This document shows positions 56,938 to 64,000 of a stretch of 64,000 bases of DNA, one piece after another. A model generated the notes under the pieces. It was not told the DNA's origin. It saw nothing but the letters and a program-made list of their open reading frames with translations, and did no database searches. The stretch's first letter is position 1, and every line of letters starts with the position of its first letter. The stretch comes from Lasiosphaeria ovina (Eukaryota > Ascomycota > Sordariomycetes > Sordariales > Lasiosphaeriaceae): assembly GCA_033439765.1 (NCBI GenBank), contig JAULSN010000008.1, positions 310,001 to 374,000 on the forward strand, in the 5' to 3' direction. Position numbers and translations under genes: made by a program.

Positions 56938-59668
56938 TCATCTCTCGGCCGGAAAGAAGAGCGTCTCGTACTTGACATGCAGCTTGACATCAGTGACGGT
57001 CGTCAAATCCCAGCCCGCGTCAACCACGTCCGCCCTATTAAACACCAGCCGCCCAGAGCAGCACACGGCGCGCTTGGCATAGTCGCCCCTGTCGTCGACC
57101 AGCTCGTTGCTGGCGCCCGTCTTCGCCAGCGCATGCGCCTCCATGTAGTACTGCACCGTCGTGCCCTTGGTAGCCGGCGCGCTGGCGTACGGGGTCGCGC
57201 GGTCGATCATCAGCGGCCCGAGCCACAGCGTGTACTCGAGCGCATCGGCGCCAGCCACACTCCCATCCACCCGGGCCAGCCCGACAAACTCGGCCCTGAT
57301 CCCCCGGATGCGCATGTGGTGCTGCGACTGCAGCGCGCGCAGCGTGGGCGGGATCTGGAACGGCGTCGCGAGGTCGCGCGCCAGTAGGCCGCGCCACGCC
57401 GCCGGCAGCGCGTCGCCCGCGCCCACCGCCACGTCGCGGCTCTGCGGCTGCTTGCCGTCGATGGTCGCCCGCTTGAACGCCTCCCACTGGTCCGCGAGCT
57501 GGTCCGCCGTTAGCGCCGGCGACAGCCCCCCGAAGCGTGTCTTCTGCAGCTTCACGTCGTTGCTCTGGTATATCAGCGCCAGCACGCCCTGGTGCAGCAT
57601 GTTGAACACGACGCGCCGGCGCTGCGCCAGCTCGGCCACCAGCCGCTGCTGGATCGGCAGGAACGCGACCGCCTCTTGGGATGCGTCGGCGAGCACCCTG
57701 TCGTGCAGGGTTTTGATCTCGGCGAGCGCCGCGGTCTTGGCTTTGGACTCGGCCACGAGGACAAGGAAGCTCGTGCGCGCGTCGTAGGCGTCCTTGAGCG
57801 CCGCCACGAGCGTCTCGCCGCGGATCGCCAGCGACTTCATGGCCAGCCGGTAGTCGTCGAGGCCGGCTACGTACTCGCCGGCGCTGATCTCTTCTTTGAT
57901 CACGGCGAACGCGCTGTCGGTGCGCATGTCCATCTCGCGCCAGTCGGCCATTAGTCCTAGGTAGTCGACGCGCTCGCCCGCCCGCCCCGCCAGCAGCGAG
58001 TCGCTGATGGTGCTGGCTGTCTTCTTGAGGCGCTCGGCTAGCTTGGTGCCGCGCTGGTCGGCGTCGCTGCCGATGCTCGAGAACTGCGCGTGGTTCTTGA
58101 GCGCCGCGTTCACTTTGGGGTGCACTTTGATGAGCGCTTTCCCAGCGCCTTGACGGCTACGCTGAGCCGGGTTTCCTCTTTGATCAGGTCGGTCGTCTGG
58201 GTTTGTGTGCACGGCGTTAGCAAGCCATGTTAAAAGGGGGTCTGTGTTAGCCACGCTTGCCTTTGAGAGCACCTTGTTGACGGCCCCGACAGTCAGGGGC
58301 GCGCCCGCCCCGCCCGTGTAGACGACGATGCCGACAGAAATCCCCACTTCGGCCACAGCCTTGACGATCTCCCACTCGAGCTTGTCGTCCTGCTTCTTCT
58401 GGAACTCCTGCAGGCCCTGGTCAAACGCGGCCTTGGCGGTCTCCAGCTCGCGCCGGTACCTCCGCAGGTCGTCCATCTTGTCCATGACCGTCTCTGTCGT
58501 GTCCGCGGCGTGTCTGGCCTCACTGTCGAGGCGGGCCTCGGGGATGGTGCTGCCGACGGCGCTGCGGATGCTGGCCATGAGCCCGTTGCCCTGCTCGCGG
58601 ATCAGCGCGCGCAGGCTCTGCATCTCCGTCTTGCTCTCGAGCCGCCGACTGATGGCCAGCAAGTTGTTCATGGGCACGTCCATAACCGACTCCAGCGTGC
58701 GCGGCACCTTGTCGGGCACGAAGAAGCAGTCGTCAAACGGCTTCTTCCCACTGGCCAGCGCGGGGAAGCCCGCCGGCAGCCCGAGCCGCGTTAGCAGCGT
58801 CTGCGCCTCGGCGACCAGCCCTGTCAGGTTGGGTGCCGCGCGCGCGCACAGAATGACCATGCGGAGCTTGGCCATGATATCGGTGGTTTTGGGCCTTTGG
58901 CCCATCAGCTCCTCGCCGGCCGCGTTGAAGAGGTCGTCGAGCAGGCGCGGCAAGTTCTGCAGTCGGCGGATGTGCTCGCCAAATGTCTCAAACTCGACGA
59001 GACGCGGCGGTCGCAGCTCGTCCCAGCATACGCTCGGGATGCTCTCCAAGGGGTTGGAGCCTTGCCACCGTATTCCAGCCCCATCTTCCGCAGTGAGGTC
59101 GAAGTGCTGCACGCCCGCACATGGTGGCGTCTCGCGGTCGAAGCACCCGCTCTCCTCTCGCAGGACGTGGACTGACAGGGGAGCATCGCCGCTGCGCGCG
59201 AGCCAGAAGCTTGCAGGACCTGACTCGACGTCGTAGTATAGACGGAACTCCACGGGGTCTTTGCTGCCGACCAGGACCAGTCGCTTGAAAGACGGGAGCT
59301 GGGCGGCGAAGATGTCGAGCGTCTTGAGCGCACAGCCTCGGTCGGACACGAGCAGCTTGAGCTCTTGGTCGCCGGACAGGGTCCCGCTGAGGCTGTGGCA
59401 GTAGAGATGCAAGTGCAGCACGGGCGAGCTGCCGCTTTCAGTGCCCGCCTCACCCAGCTGGCGCAGCACATCAGTGATGTTGATTTCCTTTCCCAGGACG
59501 TAGACCTTTTGACATTCAAACTCATTAGTTGCGAACTGGGCGGAATTTGGGAGTGTGAGCTGTAGGATTTACATGGTTACCGAATCGCAGATACTCTTTG
59601 TTGGGGAGGTCTGCCAACTCGTTCTTGCGGCTGGTGAGCAGCGTCGTGAAGTTGACGTACGGCGCCAT
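56938..59668 (-). CDS. Large helical protein, pore-former-like architecture
   Basis: Two exons, 59668-59573 and 59535-56938, encode 897 residues. The intron is only 37 nt (GTAAAT...CCCAG), and it is the only one that keeps phase. There is no signal peptide. Residues about 1-330 are mixed. About 330-680 is predicted helical, with charged amphipathic stretches (DKMDDLRRYRRELETAKAAF) leading to a hydrophobic hairpin of some 30 residues around position 390-420 (VAEVGISVGIVVYTGGAGAP). Further long helices follow. The C-terminal 180 residues are beta-rich (IRGIRAEFVGLARVDG, YTLWLGPLMID). Helical bundle plus hydrophobic tongue plus beta tail recalls alpha-helical pore-forming and Tc/insecticidal-type proteins. 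That is architecture only, with no sequence match claimed. It is divergent from the lectin-like gene. Confidence 0.75.
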
Positions 59669-60189
59669 GGTTGCCAGGGTGATCTGGCAAGAGACTCAGG
59701 GGCTGGCGGTGACAATTTCGCAAATTCCAGAGAATACCAGCGCCACAATAACTTGGAGAAACGGATGCTCGAGCGATGATAAAACCGAAGCGACTGCCAT
59801 TTTCACTGTCATCGATCCATGCTCTCTCTTCGGTGTTGCGCGGCGGTCTAGAACTACTCTAGAACAAGGGTCAATTGGGTCATAACGGCCGCCAAGAGGG
59901 CGCTATCGAGCCATATTGACATGCAGCAGCTCCGAAAACGCCTAGCTTGCAGCGCAAGTCCCCAGCTGGACAATATTGAACGTATGCAATAGTACGCAAT
60001 TATCAGTCTACCAGTCGCTTCAGTCTCCGTTCTGGTCGATGCTGCAACAAAAATGCACCTCGTGCTCGTGGCATCAAGAAGACGGTCCTTATTAGGAACA
60101 ATTTGTGATTCTGCTTTTTCCCCGAGCTTGTCCAACCTCTCGCAACCAAGCCCTTTCGCTCAAATCTGGTCGTTGCTCTTCAATTCACC
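59669..60189. promoter_or_regulatory. Shared bidirectional promoter, 521 bp
   Basis: Separates the start codons of the large helical protein (minus) and the lectin-like protein (plus). It is short enough for coordinated expression of the pair. No coding is supported, and no specific factor site was identified. A near-palindrome TCTAGAACTACTCTAGAACA lies at 59848-59867. Confidence 0.6.
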
Positions 60190-62020
60190 ATGGCAACGAC
60201 TCTTCCCACTTCAGACGCCATCAAGGCAGCGGCGAGACAACCCCTCGAGAGGGCCTTTGACGGCAACGGATGCTTGTACGCAGGGGCTATCGAACACCGC
60301 TGGGCTTTTTTCGATCCTGGCAGCAGGATATCGTCACCGACGCCGTGGCACAAGCACTTTGACGCCGTGCTCGACTGTGCCAGCCACCTCTCCGGGCCGT
60401 CGGCTCAGAATCTGTACGGTACTCTTAACCAGTGGCAGGAGATCTGGGATCAAGGTATGCTAATGTCCAGCCATCTAAATTGCCGACGACGAAGGGACGT
60501 AGTTACCTATCTAACCCGCCAATAGCCAAGACGCTATACCACGCCGCCGCTCCCCCAGACCTGTACAAGTCGGCCGCCGCCGGCGACACGGTTCCCCTTC
60601 AAAATAGTCTCCTCGCTCTATACGCGGACGGCCTGAAGCTGGCAACGGCGGCGCGCAAGCACAGCCAGGAGATGGAAGCTAGCTGGAACCTGCTGCAGGA
60701 AGGCGCCAACGCGCTGAAGACGGCCACGGAGCCGATCAAGGGCAGCAGCTGGGTCGATTTCGCGCGGGAGGTGTGCAAGGAGCAGGGCTCGGCGCTCGAG
60801 CGCAGCGTGGACTGGTTCCCGCACCTCAACCGCTGGGCCGAGTTCGGCGACTGGAGCGACAACTCGGCCGCGCTGTGCCAGATGGCCCTCGACCGCCTCG
60901 CCGCTCTGCGCACCCACCTGGACCAGCTCCCCGCGCTGCTCGACCCGCTGCCCGTGCTGTGCTTCGACGTGTACGGCAAGCTGCTCTCCGGCGCCACGGT
61001 TGGCACAGCCGACATGGCGGGCTTCGCCGCTGCGGTGCACGGCTGGCTGCAGGGCAGCCCCAGCTGGCAGCTCGCCGACCTGTCGCCGCGCAAGAAGGTG
61101 CACTGCGGTGAGGTGTGGTACTACGGGCAGGTGATGGGCGACGACCCGGACGCGGTGGTGGTGGAGCGCGACGAGGACGTGCTGTGCGGGCTGACGTGTT
61201 TCCACTTTGGCAAGGAGGCCACCAACAAGGACTGGGGTCCCATCGCGACGCAGCTCAGGGTGGTGAATCCGGGTCGGGCGCGGCGCGTGTGGGAGCAAGG
61301 CCGCCACGAGGCCGACTTCCACGGCACCCGCCTGTCATGGCTCGAGGTGCCTGTGCCGCTGCGCCAGCAGCGCGGCGGCGTGCGCTTCAGCACCACCCGG
61401 ATCGACGTCGACGGCAGCGACTTCCGCATCTCCAACCCCGGCTTCCCCGAGAGCCGCGGCAAGATAATCCACCCCAACCATGGCGCGCGCAGGGCGCGGT
61501 GGACTGTCAAGTTTCCCGGCGGGCCGTTTCCGTCGGACAACGTGACGGTGCGGCCATGGCTCATGGACGTGGCGACGTGGAGCCGGATGGACGTCAACTG
61601 GGTCGACCTCGGGGTGGAGGCGGTGACGCGCGACGGCTTCGACCTGGTGGCGTGCATGCCGGCGCAGGGCAACATGCACTACCTGCGCGCCGGGTACGCG
61701 GCCTACGACGCGTCCTCGCCCATCGAGGGCTTCGCCGAGGCGAGCCACCACCTCAGGCCGCGGGGGCGCGAGACCGAGCCGCAGAACCACAACTTCCAGC
61801 CGGCATTTGTCCCGTTCCCGCCGGGCAAGTTCCGCCGCCGCCCCGCCGCCCCGCCGCCATGGCCGCGCTTAGGCGCTACGGCTTCATCTGGAAGTTCAGC
61901 TTCCGCGCCGACATGCGCCCGGCCGTCGGCCGAGATGGCGTCGTCATCCAGGGCGCCTCGTGGGGCGACGCGTTTGTTACCGACTTGGAGTGGCAGGTCC
62001 TGGCCTTTGCGAACGAGTAG
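60190..62020 (+). CDS. Helical protein with H-type-lectin-like C terminus
   Basis: Exons 60190-60454 and 60526 onward are joined by a 71-nt GTATGC...AATAG intron (branch CTAAC), with a CACCATGG start. Residues 1-320 are helical. From about 400 the protein is beta-rich, with the spacing of H-type lectins: RWTVKFPGGPFPS, then D-V-x-x-W, WVDLGVEAVTRDGFDLVACM and Y-L-R-A-G-Y. Near 61829 the reading frame must change to reach the well-formed end (YGFIWKFSFRADMRP to the TAG at 62018-62020). This can be a 44-nt intron 61829-61872 with a weak GTTCCG donor (571 residues), or slippage in a CCG/CGCC-rich run. Without it the frame runs on to 62048 with a low-complexity tail. The role may be carbohydrate binding for the divergent partner, which is inferred. 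Confidence 0.7.
61831..61859. repeat. CCG/CCCCG low-complexity run in coding exon
   Basis: Runs of CCGCCGCCG, CCCCGCCGCC and CCCCGCCGCC within the last part of the lectin-like gene. This is a slippage-prone tract located exactly where the frame changes. Confidence 0.7.
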
Positions 62021-62737
62021 AGGTGCCATGTTTGCACACGCTGTCTAGTTGTATTCCATTGTTGACGCCCTTGGGTCACGCCGCTTGTTGGCCCGTCGGG
62101 GCACTTCGAGGAGTTCAGGTCCCAATATATCATGGCGGATTTGCTGCACATGATAAGACGTCTCAATTTCCGGTCCTGTGATTTGCCTGCTATGTTTTAG
62201 CTGTCTCTATCTGCGTACCTAGAGAGATTCGACGAATCGTTGTCTCAACATCACAGCGCAGAACCGTTGGGCCTAGATAATAGTTATCTCTCATGGAGGG
62301 CGGCTATTGCAATTGACGTGGCAGTGCCAGCGTCATATCACTGGCCGCTGACTGAGCTCACTGAACTGCGGCGACGACGACGAGTGGCTTAGACCAGGCT
62401 GCGCGCACAATTTTCCGCTGATAGTTGGTTGTGACCGATTCTGGATTTGATCTGATCAATGAGGGAGTCGTGGCAATTGACTTGGAGTGAAAATGGGAAA
62501 ATATTTAGTGGAGAGTAGTACGTAAATAGAGTAAATAAGACTGGAATCCATCCAAGCCATCCCCTTCCGATTCTAGCGCAGGAACAGCGCCTTGGCGGCT
62601 GCCTGGGCGATGGCCAGTGCGCACGCCAGTGACGGTGACACGTGGGTGACTTCCAGGCTGCATTTGCGGGCACAACCATGGGCAGGGGTGGCTCTTGCTC
62701 TTTCTCGTCCGTGACTGCCGTTAAAGAAAGCGGAGAA
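62021..62737. other. Intergenic, promoter of the HET gene
   Basis: No gene is supported. A 128-codon minus-strand frame (62389-62775) overlaps the HET start and lacks features. Confidence 0.4.
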
Positions 62738-64000
62738 ATGTCTGCATCAGCAGATTCAGACCCCGCGCTTGCCATTCTTGGAAACGACGAGACCCTGAAC
62801 CCAAGCCTTTGCGCAGCTTGCAGAGGACTCTTTACGAAACAGGGAATCCACCAGCTTAGAACCCAACAGGGCTACCGTCATCTGAAACTAGCAGACATAC
62901 GAAGCAGCTCCCAGAAAGGCTGCCCGGTATGCAAGCTCTTCCTCGAGCCCGAGAACTGGGGTGCGGCACTATATGGAAATGGGATGGACGACCGTTATAT
63001 TTTTGCCCGCATAGAGAACGACTCAAGCTATGTCCGGCCCAGTGGCGCTTTCGTCATGAGCCGGCTCGAGCTCTCTTGGGTGACTGACGAGAAGCGTCAG
63101 TTTAGAAAGAGAATCTCGCCACTTAGCTTCTACGCTCATCAAGACGACCCTTGCGCTGCATTCGTTCCCAGACGGCCCGTCCACTCGGACTTTGCATCAC
63201 CAAAGATCATCTCAACGGCGCGAGCATTTATCGACGAGTGTCGGGCAGGCCACGCTGAGTGCGAACCGCGTGAGTCGCCAGCCTGCCTTCCCACCCGTGT
63301 CCTTGATGTGACTGGGAATCGCCCTGAGGCTGAGGTGAAGCTACACCTTCCTCACCCTCAGGAAATTGCCGAGTATGTGACGTTAAGCTACTGCTGGGGC
63401 GGCCCTCAGCCTCTACTTTTGACGCTTGAAACGCTGGAAGAATTTCAGTCGGGCATTGACATTAGCCGCCTACCACCCACCATTCGAGATGCCGTCGTCA
63501 CAACACGCAATCTGGGCTTTCAATACCTATGGGTCGACGCTCTCTGCATCATCCAGGACAGCGAGCAGGACAAGTTCAACGAGATCGGGAACATGGGCGA
63601 GGTATATCGAAACTCTACCATTACACTCTCAGCCTCACAAGCCACGTCAGTCACCCAAGGATTCTCGCCGGTCTTCACCTTTCAAGGGGTTGGCGCCGAT
63701 GGCGATAACATTGCGGCTCAAGGAGTAGCAGTGGACCTCTCGCTTGCAGCAGGCAAAAGGGGTCGGTTCCACCTAACAAAGAAGGTGTACGACCAAGTCG
63801 AAACCCAACCGCTCAACAAACGCGGCTGGGCTCTGCAGGAATATTTGTTGTCGGGACGCATTCTGTCTTTTGGGAACGAGGCAGTATGGATATGTGGGAG
63901 GCACAAGCACCGGCCCCTCATACCCAGCGTCATGTACGTTGCTGTGTTCCCGTCCCTTGCGCGGACGACTCTCTCAGCAGCGCGCCAACTTAACGCCGAT
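62738..64000 (+). CDS. HET-domain protein (heterokaryon incompatibility), partial
   Basis: ATG 62738 (GAAATGTC) opens a frame that stays open to the window edge (421 codons, 3' end missing). The N terminus has a C-x2-C / C-x2-C pair (LCAACRGLF ... GCPVCKLF), as in many HET proteins. The HET domain shows its three signatures in order: YVTLSYCWGG (about residue 215), YLWVDALCIIQD (about 265) and KRGWALQEYLL (about 365). HET proteins trigger cell death on contact with a non-self partner. A small intron in the last 70 bases cannot be excluded. Nearby DUF7580, hydrolase and WD40 genes (20-26 kb) are of the same functional flavour. Confidence 0.9.
   Translation, partial: MSASADSDPALAILGNDETLNPSLCAACRGLFTKQGIHQLRTQQGYRHLKLADIRSSSQKGCPVCKLFLEPENWGAALYGNGMDDRYIFARIENDSSYVRPSGAFVMSRLELSWVTDEKRQFRKRISPLSFYAHQDDPCAAFVPRRPVHSDFASPKIISTARAFIDECRAGHAECEPRESPACLPTRVLDVTGNRPEAEVKLHLPHPQEIAEYVTLSYCWGGPQPLLLTLETLEEFQSGIDISRLPPTIRDAVVTTRNLGFQYLWVDALCIIQDSEQDKFNEIGNMGEVYRNSTITLSASQATSVTQGFSPVFTFQGVGADGDNIAAQGVAVDLSLAAGKRGRFHLTKKVYDQVETQPLNKRGWALQEYLLSGRILSFGNEAVWICGRHKHRPLIPSVMYVAVFPSLARTTLSAARQLNAD

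Noticed and set aside
58328..59236. 302-codon plus-strand open frame
   Set aside because: Antisense shadow of the large helical protein. It is Ser/Arg-rich and without features.
60618..61322. 234-codon minus-strand open frame
   Set aside because: Antisense of the lectin-like gene, with composition typical of a GC-biased shadow.
62389..62775. 128-codon minus-strand open frame
   Set aside because: Overlaps the HET start codon in antisense, with no domain. Its N-terminal part is the complement of the HET leader.

Overview
The window reads as nuclear DNA of a filamentous ascomycete (Pezizomycotina, probably a Sordariomycete). The evidence is 50-115 nt introns with GT(A/R)NGT donors and (C/T)T(A/G)A(C/T) branch motifs, Zn2Cys6 regulators, a HET-domain gene, a DUF7580 gene, M43 and M4 metallopeptidases, and transposons whose stop codons fit C-to-T decay at CpA/TpG (repeat-induced point mutation, RIP). 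Gene density is low. Much of the window is transposon remnant or decayed gene, as in an accessory or subtelomeric compartment. Exon boundaries below were set by hand from splice signals and reading-frame phase; no alignment was run.

Layout: 1-11 kb holds a thermolysin-like (M4) peptidase, an LTR-like block beside a MULE transposase remnant, a zinc-finger remnant and a complete but dead pogo/Fot1 element with 43-bp terminal inverted repeats. 11-18.7 kb has a small unknown gene, a five-exon Zn2Cys6 regulator divergent from an intact CmcJ/GA4-desaturase-like oxygenase, and a frameshifted secreted protein. 20.6-26.3 kb is a block resembling fungal NLR/allorecognition genes: a serine hydrolase with an RRM-like N terminus, a DUF7580 protein, and a zinc-finger gene whose last exon holds a single WD40 blade. 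A FAR1/MULE transposon starts directly behind it and is itself split by a 5.5-kb Ty1/copia element (27953-33486) with identical 5-bp target duplications.

35-38.4 kb has a decayed Hsp70-like gene and a secreted M43 peptidase. 41-45 kb has a Zn2Cys6 regulator tail-to-tail with a DHA2-type MFS exporter. 47.1-47.5 kb is a 132-bp tandem repeat. 47.7-50.1 kb is a Ulp1-like (C48) protein with Ser where the nucleophilic Cys is expected. 50.6-56.7 kb is a graveyard of partial genes: two SDR copies, a second CmcJ-like oxygenase, an M20 peptidase, a CorA-like protein and a TPR tail. 56.9-62.0 kb is the most intriguing locus: two large divergent genes sharing a 521-bp promoter. One is a long helical protein with a hydrophobic hairpin reminiscent of alpha-helical pore formers; the other ends in an H-type-lectin-like region. 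A HET gene runs off the right edge.

Many genes have plausible partners (regulator plus oxygenase, regulator plus exporter, HET plus DUF7580/hydrolase), but no complete biosynthetic cluster is visible. Functions of the divergent pair are inferred from architecture only.
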